A stretch of DNA of 64,000 nt from Bacillus sp. FJAT-26390. GTDB taxonomy: Bacteria > Bacillota > Bacilli > Paenibacillales > Paenibacillaceae. The stretch covers positions 310,614-374,613 of the forward strand of contig NZ_MAQX01000011.1 in the NCBI RefSeq assembly GCF_001682865.1, in the 5' to 3' direction. Under the pieces are notes generated by a model. It was not told the DNA's origin and did not search any database. It saw only the letters and a list, made by a program, of their open reading frames with translations. Of this stretch, positions 9,626 through 17,998 are shown in pieces. How positions within the stretch are numbered: position 1 is the stretch's first letter; each line of letters opens with the position of its first letter. The position numbers were made by a program, and so were the translations under genes.

Positions 9626-9687
9626 TTTTAGTAAATGCTGTTTCCTGCTGTTACTAAAATTTTATGGGATTGTTTAGTTCATTTCAA
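9626..9687 (-). promoter_or_regulatory. Promoter with downstream inverted repeat for the second transporter operon
   Basis: On the minus strand TTGAAA (9687-9682), 17 bases, then TAAAAT (9664-9659) form a good sigma-A promoter. Immediately downstream lie inverted arms TTTTAGTAA (9626-9634) and TTACTAAAA (9651-9659) with a 16-base spacer. This is a suitable place for a repressor to block initiation. No candidate repressor gene adjoins it. Confidence 0.55.
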
Positions 9688-10270
9688 TGGGGTATTTGGT
9701 AAAATAAGGGGTTAATATCTCTCTTAACGGGGGTAAAAATATGTGGCTATTCGCGGTCAAGGGGTAAAAAAATACTATTGGATTGGGCCAAGCGATATCT
9801 AAGAGATTCGGACGCCCTTCGCTCCTTCATTGCGCAAATTCATCGTGCTCAAACCGCTCTTATGGCCGCTGCAGCGCGGTGCAGCGGTTATGACGGCTCC
9901 GGTTAAAAAAGCTAGCTGGACGAGCCACCTATCTTTTTTTGATACTAAAGTCCTATTCTTTTTTACATATATTATAAAAAATGAAGCGCTATTTTCTCAT
10001 CCGATTGCCCGAAAAAAGTCAATAGCTGCGCACAAACGCTTAATTATTTTGAACAATTATTTCTTGATATTGACATCATAAATCATGTTTTTGATTAAAT
10101 AATCCAAAATACTCTCATAATTATTAAAAAAGTGTAGTACACTGATTTCAGTCGCAGTTGGTATGACAAATATATCCACTCCCCCTCCGAGAATGTTCCT
10201 GCCCGTAAATCACGATGCTTCGCGAATGGCCAATTCATAGCTTTAAACTCCATTAACCACCCTTGATATG
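9688..10270. other. Non-coding interval of about 580 bases
   Basis: An AT-rich stretch between two divergently transcribed units. The open frames here lack ribosome binding sites, family resemblance and codon character, so I call no gene. I see no transposon ends or tRNA-like fold. It presumably holds the upstream activation region of the lytic monooxygenase gene. Confidence 0.5.
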
Positions 10271-10286
10271 AACTCAAACTTGAGTT
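10271..10286. promoter_or_regulatory. Palindrome upstream of the LPMO gene
   Basis: AACTCAA-AC-TTGAGTT is a perfect 7-bp inverted repeat about 130 bases before the LPMO start. Its position and symmetry suggest a dimeric regulator site. Which protein binds is unknown. Confidence 0.4.
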
Positions 10287-10365
10287 TATATATACAGCTT
10301 TCTAAGAAAGGAGGCTCTGTTCCCCCATCAACGGTAGTGTTTCACGACACGTTTATTTGCTATTT

Positions 10366-10381
10366 GTTTAAGCGCTTAAAC
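10366..10381. promoter_or_regulatory. LacI-family-like operator upstream of the LPMO gene
   Basis: GTTTAAGCGCTTAAAC is a perfect 16-bp palindrome centred on GC. The AAGCGCTT core is characteristic of operators bound by LacI/PurR-family repressors, and it loosely resembles a catabolite-repression cre site. It lies 37 bases before the TTG start, where a bound repressor would block the transcript. No LacI gene is in the window. Confidence 0.6.
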
Positions 10382-10417
10382 GTATCGGCAATACCCAATT
10401 TGAAGGAGGTTAACCCA

Positions 10418-11764
10418 TTGTCAACCATTCGTTTAGCTCAGTTAAAAGTAAAGCATTTCCGTACTTATTTCAGCATTATGCTAATTACTGCTCTTGGATT
10501 AACGCTTTTCTCGCAACAGCTTTTTGCCCACGGTTATGTTGAAGGGCCTGCCAGTCGTGCAGCTCTATGTAAATCTGGACAAAACACGGATTGTGGATCG
10601 ATAATCTATGAACCTCAAAGTCTAGAGGCGCCTAAAGGATTCCCAGCTGCAGGTCCTGCAGACGGCAAAATCGCCAGCGCAAACGGAGCATTCCCTAAGC
10701 TTGATGAGCAATCGGCAACCCGCTGGTCGAAAGTAAACATTTCCTCCGGTCAAAATACATTTACTTGGAAGCTTACAGCCAATCATTCAACAACAAGCTG
10801 GAAGTACTATATTACGAAACAAAACTGGAATCCGAATGCCGCGCTTACTCGTGATTCCTTCGATTTAACGCCGTTCTGCTCCGTGAATTACAGCGGTCAA
10901 CCGCCATTCTCCTATTCGAACACTTGCAACGTGCCTGCCCGTACCGGCTATCAGGTCATTCTAGCGGTTTGGGAAATCGCCGATACTGTAAACGCTTTCT
11001 ATAACGTCATTGACGTTAATTTCAGCGGAACGAACCCAGGCGATACACAGGCGCCGACTGCGCCATCTTCCTTAACGTCACCAGCCAAAACGTCCAACAG
11101 CGTATCGCTCGCTTGGAATGCTTCAACGGATAATGTCGGGGTTACCGGCTATAACATTTTCAACGGATCTTCCCTAGTTGGATCGGTATCCGGCACGACG
11201 CTCTCCTACAATGTAACAGGCTTAACGGCAAATACCGCTTATACCTTTAATGTTAAGGCGGTAGACGCAGCGGGCAATGCCTCCAGCGCGAGCAACTCTA
11301 TTTCCGTAACGACAAACGCGCCTGTCGGCAACGACACGCAAGCGCCGACTGCGCCAGGCGCACTGCATGTGATGGGAGCACCGACCTCATCGAGCTTAAT
11401 GCTGATGTGGAACGCATCTACCGATAATGTAGGCGTGACCGGGTACAAAATCTACCGCGGCTCAACTTTGGTCGCAACTGTTGCAGGCACAGCATCCTCC
11501 TATACGGTGACAGGCCTCGCTGCAAGCACGACTTACACATTCAATGTGTATGCAGTCGATGCTGCCGGCAACCAGTCGGCTGCCAGCACGGTCAATGGCA
11601 CAACAGCAGCGGCTTCCACAGCTCCTGCATGGGCACCTAATACGGCTTATTCGACTGGAACACTCGTAACGTACAACGGTTCCGTTTACGAGTGTCGTCA
11701 GGCGCATACTTCAATCGTGAGCTGGGAGCCAGCAAACGTTCCTGCTCTATGGTTGTTGAAGTAG
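10418..11764 (+). CDS. Secreted lytic polysaccharide monooxygenase AA10 with two FnIII domains and CBM5/12
   Basis: A 448-aa exported copper enzyme that oxidatively cleaves chitin or cellulose. The TTG start at 10418 is set by GGAGG eight bases ahead. A signal peptide (1-37) ends LFA, leaving His38 ([11 protein letters not shown]) as the mature N-terminus, the first ligand of the copper histidine brace. The second ligand is the His in [14 protein letters not shown]. The catalytic domain ends near VIDVNFSG. Two FnIII modules follow (each with TDNVGVTGY and TYTFNVxAVDAAGN), then a C-terminal chitin-binding CBM5/12 ([21 protein letters not shown]). The CBM type points to chitin. It is a single-gene unit with its own terminator. 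Confidence 0.93.
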   Translation: MSTIRLAQLKVKHFRTYFSIMLITALGLTLFSQQLFAHGYVEGPASRAALCKSGQNTDCGSIIYEPQSLEAPKGFPAAGPADGKIASANGAFPKLDEQSATRWSKVNISSGQNTFTWKLTANHSTTSWKYYITKQNWNPNAALTRDSFDLTPFCSVNYSGQPPFSYSNTCNVPARTGYQVILAVWEIADTVNAFYNVIDVNFSGTNPGDTQAPTAPSSLTSPAKTSNSVSLAWNASTDNVGVTGYNIFNGSSLVGSVSGTTLSYNVTGLTANTAYTFNVKAVDAAGNASSASNSISVTTNAPVGNDTQAPTAPGALHVMGAPTSSSLMLMWNASTDNVGVTGYKIYRGSTLVATVAGTASSYTVTGLAASTTYTFNVYAVDAAGNQSAASTVNGTTAAASTAPAWAPNTAYSTGTLVTYNGSVYECRQAHTSIVSWEPANVPALWLLK

Positions 11765-11767
11765 CCG

Positions 11768-12115
11768 TTAATCAGCCATGACAAAAAAGACCGGCAACGA
11801 GCCTGTTGACTCGTTGCCGGTCTTTCCCTGTGTGAAATAATCGTATTGCCCTTCCGCAGTTTTCCCGGATGCAAAAATAATTTTCCCGGTTGAATCCATA
11901 ACGGTCAATATGCTGCCTTCGCCTAGCTTCGCATAGTCGATGCTGTTGAACAGCTCCGACATAAGGACGCTGGGATGCCCATCTATGATTTCGCACGCAG
12001 ATAATGCATTGTTAAAGCTTCCCTTTACTTCCATGCCAAGCTCAGACCATGGAATAAAACGTTTCATTCTTTCCAGATCAAGCTCCTCGTCATCGACCAA
12101 CAGCACCTTGAACAT
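11768..12115 (-). pseudogene. Chimeric remnant: response-regulator N-terminus joined to a kinase sensor fragment
   Basis: A 115-codon open frame. Residues 1-47 are the start of a YesN-type receiver (MFKVLLVDDEELDLERMKRF, then WSELGMEVKG) but stop before the phospho-acceptor Asp. From about residue 48 the sequence (SVLMSELFNSIDYAKLGEGSI, LTVMDSTGKIIFAS) resembles the Cache sensor of a YesM-type kinase. The final 20 residues are encoded by the LPMO terminator. This order of pieces fits a deletion that fused a regulator gene to an adjacent kinase gene. It is not expected to be functional. The adjoining permease remnant fits the same lost operon. Confidence 0.75.
11783..11826. terminator. Terminator after the LPMO gene
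   Basis: A 13-bp perfect stem GACCGGCAACGAG / CTCGTTGCCGGTC with an 8-base loop is preceded by six A and followed by TTT, so it can act on both strands. It lies inside the open frame of the minus-strand remnant, which shows that the remnant's last residues are not ancestral coding sequence. Confidence 0.9.
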
Positions 12116-12148
12116 GAAAACATCCCACCCTAATAAACGTAAGCTGCG

Positions 12149-12553
12149 TTACTCATCGTTTAGCAGTTTTAACTTCGCTTGCCATCTCGCCGTAATATAA
12201 TCCATATAATCCATAACTAAGCCCCCAACAATGACCCAGGACATAAAATGCGGCAAGTAAGTAATAAAAATCGTTCCAAAATCCGGCGTGTTAAAAAACG
12301 CTTCAAAATGCTTAAATCCGACCCAAGGATTTTCAAATATTTTGGCACCTGTAAAAATGTTGTAATCCATAAACGCAGTCAAAATGCCATACATCGGAAT
12401 GTATGAAAATACAAAAACCAGCAATACGCCTGGCCAAACCATCAGCTTCACATCCAGTTGCTTGAATAAACGATTGAAAAAACTCTTTTTTCTAATCAGC
12501 TTCTGCTCCGGCGGCATCGCTGCGTACGGTTGTTTCGTCGTTGCTTGCGACAT
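12149..12553 (-). pseudogene. Internally deleted LplB-type ABC permease remnant
   Basis: The open frame keeps a perfect start region (GGGAGG before the ATG at 12553) and the N-terminal half of an LplB-like permease: the first helix LMVWPGVLLVFVFSYIPMYG and the conserved NPWVGFKHFEAFF. After FGTIF it jumps directly to YLPHFMSWVIVGGLVMD, a motif that lies roughly 45 residues later in intact homologues such as the one at 23631-24542. It then ends in an unrelated 18-residue tail. The 134 codons compare with about 300 normally, and the EAA loop is gone. It is 33 bases from the regulator/kinase remnant. Confidence 0.8.
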
Positions 12554-12772
12554 GCTCTTCCTCCCATAACAAATTGACATCTAACCCTTGCGGAATATCT
12601 CTAAAGCCGCCTTCGACTCCAGCAGCAACCGCATCCCGTTCTGCTCATGTACATTCTACCGCTGGTAAAATGTTGAAGCTATATAACAAAAACCCGATTT
12701 TTTATACTTATACAGGCATTTTGATATAATCGGTCAGCTTTATGATTTTTTCAATCGTAATTGGCAAAGCAC
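12554..12772. other. Non-coding interval upstream of the permease remnant
   Basis: About 220 bases with no convincing gene. It probably contains the decayed promoter region of the deleted transporter operon. The TATATAAC and TATAAT-like hexamers are too loose to call. Confidence 0.4.
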
Positions 12773-12806
12773 AAAAAAAAGCACTGCCACCTGATGGCAG
12801 CAATGC
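12773..12806 (-). terminator. Terminator of the heparinase operon
   Basis: On the minus strand the stem GCATTGCTGCCA / TGGCAGTGC (one bulge) is followed by eight T. It lies 38 bases beyond the stop of the last lyase gene and closes the long minus-strand operon. Confidence 0.85.
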
Positions 12807-12844
12807 TTCTATAAACGGGCAGCCCCGAGTTAATCGAACGCTCC

Positions 12845-15157
12845 TTAATAAGCTTTGGATACTTCAATCTTCTGCGTAATGCCATCCTCATTCGTAAAAT
12901 AAATATGGACGCCGTGATCCTGATCGTCGAGGAAATAGGAGACGTATTTCTCTTCCCCCTTCTTCATCGGCACGAGCAGCGTCACGATGCGGTGGCTTGC
13001 CGCGGCGTTAGTACCCGCGCTCAAATGCCACTGATTTTCTAGCCCTTCCAGCTCGGAGGGATCTACATCCGTAAATTGATCATGCTGCGATAACGTCATT
13101 TTGCCCGATGAGCAGTAAACGAAACGACCATCCATATCCGCCGCTTTGCCTCTTGCACGGAAAGTTTGACCCGATAGCTGCATCTCGTTCAGCGTGTGCA
13201 TAAGCCAGTCCAGCTTAGCTGGCTGTGTCAAATCTACATAATCGACGATAACAACGTAGGATTGATTAAAAAAGTATATTTCTCGCATGTACCGCTTCAA
13301 ATAAGGTACGTTCACCTTATAAGCAGCCGTGGCATCCATTCGCGTGTAGCCGAAGCCTCCGCCCGCCTCCGAATAGTAAGCTTCCTCTATATTTCCGCTT
13401 GCTTCCATGCATTCTACTTTGTTATTGCCTGCATATTGGCCGGTGCCGTCGATCAGCAAATTGTTGGTTGACCGTGTCTGCCGGCGCCAATTCACATGCA
13501 TCGAACTGCCGAATGCGACGTAATGGCCGCTCTCGATTGCGAGCGGCTCGCCATAGGCATGCAGCAGAAACCCATTTTGGTCGCCGTGGCTATGGCTAAT
13601 CGAGCCATAACGGCTGCTTTTTGCTAGCAGCATAATATGCTCCCTTGGATCATCCATCCGGTGATGCATCGCTACCCACCCGATATCGCGGAACCATTTG
13701 ACCGGCTTAATGGCTTCCCGTGTAGGCGCAATCGCCCGCACCGCCGGATAATCATGGTTATACAACAGCTCGTCGAAGCGAAAATCCCACCAGCCGTAAT
13801 TATAAAATTTCGAATCCGCGTCCTTGTCGGAAGCAGCCGTTTGCTCGTAGTACCATTGATAAAGCCCGTTGCCGCTTCGCCCAGCGAACTGGCGAATGTT
13901 AAAGCCGGTCTTCAAGCTGGTTGGCTCGCCTAGGTTAGATTGGTCGCCGAAGCTTGCGCGCGTCGTCCACGGACTTGCGCAATATAACGGAAAATCGCCA
14001 GTCCTTGCAAAAAACGGCCTTTTGAACAGATCAACGGCTGTGAAGCCTCGAATGAGATTGATCGCATCGATTACAAAGGCAAGCCCGGTCGTCCAATAAA
14101 GCGGTCCTTCTGCCCAGCCTCCGTCCTCGCCGCCCCAAGGCGAATAGAGGCAGGAGTAGTATTCCAGCGTGTAATCGAGCCACTCCCGCGCCTGCGGCTC
14201 CTCGTGCAGCAGCGCGATGCCGGCCGGCGTAAGCACCGAGGATAACGACCTGACAGCATGGCTGTCATACGGTACGTGATGGATTTTGGAACGGTCAATG
14301 ACATGGTGGGCTACTTGCTCTGTCCTGCGCAGCAGATTGGCTCGTACTGCAGCCCGCTCCTCATCGGAGAGATAGCCATGCAGCCAGTCATACCCCCATG
14401 CAACCGCTCCGGCAATTCGAAACGCCGCTTCATCGTTGTAATCGCGCGAAGTTGTCCCTTCCGTATCCCACGAAATGACATGGAGCAGCCAGCTTTTTGC
14501 CTTCTCAATCATGCCAGCGTCTTGGGTGATGACGCCTGCGACGCTCAGATGGCGAATTGCATATAACGTCTCCTGACAATCCATATACATTTTGCGCCAT
14601 AACCTCGCGATACGTTTGTTGCCTGGATAACGCTCTGGCTCGGCAATGAGCTCCTTATGCAGCCATGGCTTAACCGACTGTTCATAAAAGACATCCCAGC
14701 CGCAATAAGAAGCGTCCTTTGCAAGCTCCGTGCGGAATGACAGCAATTTCTCATGGCTTAGCCACAGCCTAGGGCGGGCAGTTGATGTCTCTTGATAGCG
14801 GTCTTGCCTTGCAGGGAGCGGCGTCTCCGGCAGCCCTTCCGGCACGGTGAACGACCTTGTCTTGCTCCAATTCGACTGAGCTCCCGCCCCCTCCGCCAAC
14901 AAGGCGTAACGCCAGTAATACCGCCCGGGCGCAAAGAGGTGATCCGGCGTATATAAATTATAGGGAACCTGATGTACCGTAACCGTCTGCTCCTGTTCGA
15001 AGCTGCCAGTTGGCGCATATTGCAGCACATAACGGTCATCTTCGAGCCTTGCCGGCATCCATGTAAATCTAGGGGGATTCTCTAGCAGCTTCGTTTGCTC
15101 GCTCGGCTCATAAGGTACGGACAGCTTGCCGCTGAGCGGCTCAAACAATTTGTTCAT
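12845..15157 (-). CDS. Heparinase II/III-family polysaccharide lyase with N-terminal DUF4962-type domain
   Basis: A 770-aa protein. The N-terminal part (about 1-110) is a beta-rich DUF4962-like module (FTWMPARLEDDRYVLQYA, YYWRYALL). An alpha-barrel follows with VPYDSHAVRSLSSVL, which carries Tyr and His in the usual catalytic area. The C-terminal heparinase II/III beta-sandwich has the signature SISHSHGDQNGFLLHAYGEP. Enzymes of this fold cleave uronic-acid-containing polysaccharides by beta-elimination. No signal peptide is evident, so it probably acts in the cytoplasm on imported oligosaccharides. Its ATG overlaps the previous lyase by 4 bases. The exact substrate (heparinoid, alginate, ulvan-like or other) cannot be told. 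Confidence 0.88.
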   Translation of the reverse strand: MNKLFEPLSGKLSVPYEPSEQTKLLENPPRFTWMPARLEDDRYVLQYAPTGSFEQEQTVTVHQVPYNLYTPDHLFAPGRYYWRYALLAEGAGAQSNWSKTRSFTVPEGLPETPLPARQDRYQETSTARPRLWLSHEKLLSFRTELAKDASYCGWDVFYEQSVKPWLHKELIAEPERYPGNKRIARLWRKMYMDCQETLYAIRHLSVAGVITQDAGMIEKAKSWLLHVISWDTEGTTSRDYNDEAAFRIAGAVAWGYDWLHGYLSDEERAAVRANLLRRTEQVAHHVIDRSKIHHVPYDSHAVRSLSSVLTPAGIALLHEEPQAREWLDYTLEYYSCLYSPWGGEDGGWAEGPLYWTTGLAFVIDAINLIRGFTAVDLFKRPFFARTGDFPLYCASPWTTRASFGDQSNLGEPTSLKTGFNIRQFAGRSGNGLYQWYYEQTAASDKDADSKFYNYGWWDFRFDELLYNHDYPAVRAIAPTREAIKPVKWFRDIGWVAMHHRMDDPREHIMLLAKSSRYGSISHSHGDQNGFLLHAYGEPLAIESGHYVAFGSSMHVNWRRQTRSTNNLLIDGTGQYAGNNKVECMEASGNIEEAYYSEAGGGFGYTRMDATAAYKVNVPYLKRYMREIYFFNQSYVVIVDYVDLTQPAKLDWLMHTLNEMQLSGQTFRARGKAADMDGRFVYCSSGKMTLSQHDQFTDVDPSELEGLENQWHLSAGTNAAASHRIVTLLVPMKKGEEKYVSYFLDDQDHGVHIYFTNEDGITQKIEVSKAY

Positions 15158-17232
15158 CGCAGCATCCCTCTCTCTTTCAAACCGTCGTCCGTTAACGCAT
15201 AAATGCTGCCAGCCCCATTCTCTTCTCCGCCCAAGCTGACGATTAGCTCACCCGCTTCCGTCCATCGCAGCTGCGGAGCGTCATTCCCGCATGCATACAC
15301 GGCGATAAAGCGGACGTTATCGCCAACTTGGCGATGCAGAAGTCCCTCGGACCGCTGTGACGGATCTACTGCTATTCCTGGTGTCAGCACATGAAGAAGC
15401 GATGAACCTGCATCAGCCCAAAGAGTGACAGATACTGCCTCAGGGGATGATTGCTCTTTAAGCTGGGTCTGCTGTTCAATTCGGGCCTTATACGCTCGTG
15501 GGGCTGACGTTTCAAAGCGGCTTATCGCTTGTACATATGCGTAGCCGTCATGCTCGCCAAGCGGCTTCGGCATTGAAGCCGGATCTTTCTTGTAATGTCT
15601 TTCGCCTATGCCCGAATCCCCCACGCCAACATAATGAAACCACCAATCCACCTGCTGCTTCTCCACTAACCGAACCTCGAACCAGTCCAGCACCCACAAG
15701 TCATTAACGAGCACATGGCGATCGAGAACGGCGCCTTCATAAGCATCGCCAGTACGTATCCAAGCGTATGAGCGGCTCTGTTCTTTTTCATGCTTTATGC
15801 AAGCGCCCTGCGCTTCGGACTGCGAGCGCCCGCCGATGCTGACCGTATTATGGCATGCGGTATGCGGATACCACTCCTTCTTTAGCCGGGAACCGTAAGG
15901 CACAGTGCCGCGATCTGGCGTGAGCGGATACGAGCGGTGGCTGAGCATCAGATTCAGCTTGTCATAGTGGCCATGCGAGCCGCCATGCGAACCAAAATCG
16001 AGCAGGCAGGACAGCTTATTGCGTTCATGCGCGAGTACGGCAAAACCGCTGCTTTTCAGCAAAACGGTTTCCATTTGCTCTTTTCGCGGCTTTAACTTCC
16101 AATCTCCCGTTCCATATAGAACAGCTTCCAGCCCACTGCGAGACGGAGCATCCGGGGTTAGCTGACCATAGACTTTGCTCAGCAGCGGCAAAATGTCCTC
16201 GTTGCCGTATTGCGCCAATCCGATTTCGAAAATCTCGGCCAGCTCCCTAGCATATGGCTCTCGCCAATAAGGTCCGTCATGCAGCGCAGGCAATGAGCCG
16301 CTCGCGTCTGCAAGCTGGGCAAGCACATCCAGCATGCCGCTAATAGACTGCCCTGCCTCACCGCTATAGCCGTACAAGTCCTCTCCAAACCTTGCCGCCA
16401 TTTCAGCGCTAATCAAGTACGCGCGCAGCACAAAAACGTGATAGTATATGCTTCCTTCAAACTCCAGCTGATCAGGCTTCACCGCAATCGAGAGATGATG
16501 GCGGAAGCCGCCCTCGTCATCCAGCTGCGCCAGCAGCTTTTGCCGTTCGCCGCGAGCCGCGTATACGCAAGACAAAGCAGCGTTAAGCCAAGCTGTGTAA
16601 TTGTTCTCGGGATTGCCCCGCTCATTGGTCAAGATCGCATGATATTCCAGCATGCTGCTCTCCAGCATCGCAAAAAAAGCATGAAGCGTCTCCTCTTCCT
16701 CGTGGAAGGAGATTCCTTCGTCAACGAGCAGCAAATACGCCCTAATCAACGTCGTAGCCCATATCGCTTCCGTTAGCGCCTGATGGAAAGCTCTGCCCTT
16801 CAGCATCCATGGAGATGCAGCGGGATGAACCGGATAATGCGGGAATTGCTGCGCATACCGGACGATGATCGATCGCCCAAGATCGGCATAACGCCCTTCG
16901 CCGGTAGCTGCAAATACAGCGGCCGCTTGCAGCGCATGCCTTGCAAGCGACTGATGCTTGAACACAAGCCATGCCCCTCGATAAGGCTCGCCGCTCAGCT
17001 CACACCCATGGGGACAAGTAAATACAGCCGCATCTTCTTCAAGCGGATCGAACAGCAGCTCCGAATGATGGGCAGGGCATACATAGCTATGCCACCAACC
17101 GCCTGGCTCCATTGGAATAGCCGGTTCACGCTGATGCTCTGCGGCAGCCGTAACCTGATCCAGCTCAGCCGCCAGCTCCTTCAGCGCATCCGCGCACCAA
17201 CCATACATTTCAGCCTTCCCCCGGATGCTCAT
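15154..17232 (-). CDS. Heparinase II/III-family lyase, oligouronate lyase-like
   Basis: A 692-aa protein. An alpha-toroid domain carries the GNPENNYTAWLNAAL segment (Asn-Asn-Tyr active-site region), and the C-terminal beta-sandwich has the signature GSHGGSHGHYDKLNLMLSH seen in PL15/PL17-type exo-oligouronate lyases. It has no signal peptide and two Cys/His pairs near the N-terminus (YVCPAHHSE, FTCPHGCE) that could hold a metal. The ATG at 17232 overlaps the upstream SDR stop. An ATG at 17208 preceded by GGGGGAAGG is the alternative start and may be the main one. It likely works with the second lyase to break imported oligosaccharides into monomeric unsaturated uronates. Confidence 0.87.
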   Translation of the reverse strand: MSIRGKAEMYGWCADALKELAAELDQVTAAAEHQREPAIPMEPGGWWHSYVCPAHHSELLFDPLEEDAAVFTCPHGCELSGEPYRGAWLVFKHQSLARHALQAAAVFAATGEGRYADLGRSIIVRYAQQFPHYPVHPAASPWMLKGRAFHQALTEAIWATTLIRAYLLLVDEGISFHEEEETLHAFFAMLESSMLEYHAILTNERGNPENNYTAWLNAALSCVYAARGERQKLLAQLDDEGGFRHHLSIAVKPDQLEFEGSIYYHVFVLRAYLISAEMAARFGEDLYGYSGEAGQSISGMLDVLAQLADASGSLPALHDGPYWREPYARELAEIFEIGLAQYGNEDILPLLSKVYGQLTPDAPSRSGLEAVLYGTGDWKLKPRKEQMETVLLKSSGFAVLAHERNKLSCLLDFGSHGGSHGHYDKLNLMLSHRSYPLTPDRGTVPYGSRLKKEWYPHTACHNTVSIGGRSQSEAQGACIKHEKEQSRSYAWIRTGDAYEGAVLDRHVLVNDLWVLDWFEVRLVEKQQVDWWFHYVGVGDSGIGERHYKKDPASMPKPLGEHDGYAYVQAISRFETSAPRAYKARIEQQTQLKEQSSPEAVSVTLWADAGSSLLHVLTPGIAVDPSQRSEGLLHRQVGDNVRFIAVYACGNDAPQLRWTEAGELIVSLGGEENGAGSIYALTDDGLKERGMLR

Positions 17233-17996
17233 CGCATGAACATGCCCCCGTTTATTTCGATCGTCTCTCCCGTCAAATAGGAAGAAAGCTCCGATGCGAG
17301 GAAAAGCACGGCGCCCGCAACATCCTCCGGCGTCCCTTCGCGCCCGAGCGGAATGCCCTGCACGGTAGCCTTGCGGGCGGCATCGGGCGTGAACGTATCG
17401 TGGAATGCCGTCTGCCCGATAAAGCCCGGCGACACACCATTCACCGTAATGCCGCTCGCGGCAAGCTCCTTGGCAAGCCCTTTCGTATAAGTAAGTACGG
17501 CTGCCTTGCTCGCTGCATAGATGGATGCGCCTGGTCCGCCGCCGTTATGCGCCGCGATCGACGTGACATTGACGATGCTCCCCCTGCCCTTCGCTTTCAT
17601 GCCGGGAATGACGAATTTACTGACGAATACCGCACTTTTTAAATTTACGTCCATGACCTTCGCATACAGCTCTTCCGTCATTTCCTCATTCGCCAGACGC
17701 TGGACCAAATGTCCCGCGTTGTTTACGAGAAGGTCGATGCTGCTCCCGAAGGAAGCTTCGACTGCGCGTACCATCTCCTCAATCTGCTCCGGCTTCGTCA
17801 CGTCCGCTTGGAACGCTTCCGCCGTGCCGCCCGCAGCACGAATAGCGGCAACTGCTTCCTCCGCTCCCGCGCGGCTGCTCAAATAATTGAGCGCCACTTT
17901 TGCCCCGCTTGACGCAAGCATGCTAGCTACCCCTCGTCCGATTCCTCCCGAAGCTCCCGTGACGAGCGCTATTCTCCCCGTAAGATCAATATGCAT
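17229..17996 (-). CDS. Short-chain dehydrogenase/reductase, possibly a keto-uronate reductase
   Basis: A 255-aa classical SDR with cofactor motif TGASGGIGRG (about 14-23), NNAG motif, catalytic Ser in VTSIA and the YxxxK pair in IYAASK. The Ala/Arg-rich region after beta-strand 2 (YLSSRAG) suggests NADP(H). It lies in the lyase operon: two bases after the kinase stop and overlapping the first lyase start. Lyase products of uronate polymers become 4-deoxy-5-ketouronate, which pathway-specific SDRs reduce, so that role is a reasonable inference. A general 3-oxoacyl reductase is the alternative by sequence alone. Confidence 0.85.
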   Translation of the reverse strand: MHIDLTGRIALVTGASGGIGRGVASMLASSGAKVALNYLSSRAGAEEAVAAIRAAGGTAEAFQADVTKPEQIEEMVRAVEASFGSSIDLLVNNAGHLVQRLANEEMTEELYAKVMDVNLKSAVFVSKFVIPGMKAKGRGSIVNVTSIAAHNGGGPGASIYAASKAAVLTYTKGLAKELAASGITVNGVSPGFIGQTAFHDTFTPDAARKATVQGIPLGREGTPEDVAGAVLFLASELSSYLTGETIEINGGMFMR

Positions 17997-17998
17997 CG

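Noticed and set aside
9830..10277. Small open frames between the second transporter and the LPMO gene
   Set aside because: No ribosome binding sites, odd composition and no domain resemblance; more likely non-coding regulatory sequence.
14071..14754. Several antisense frames inside the heparinase genes
   Set aside because: Arg/Cys/Ser-rich shadow frames typical of GC-rich coding DNA read on the wrong strand or frame.
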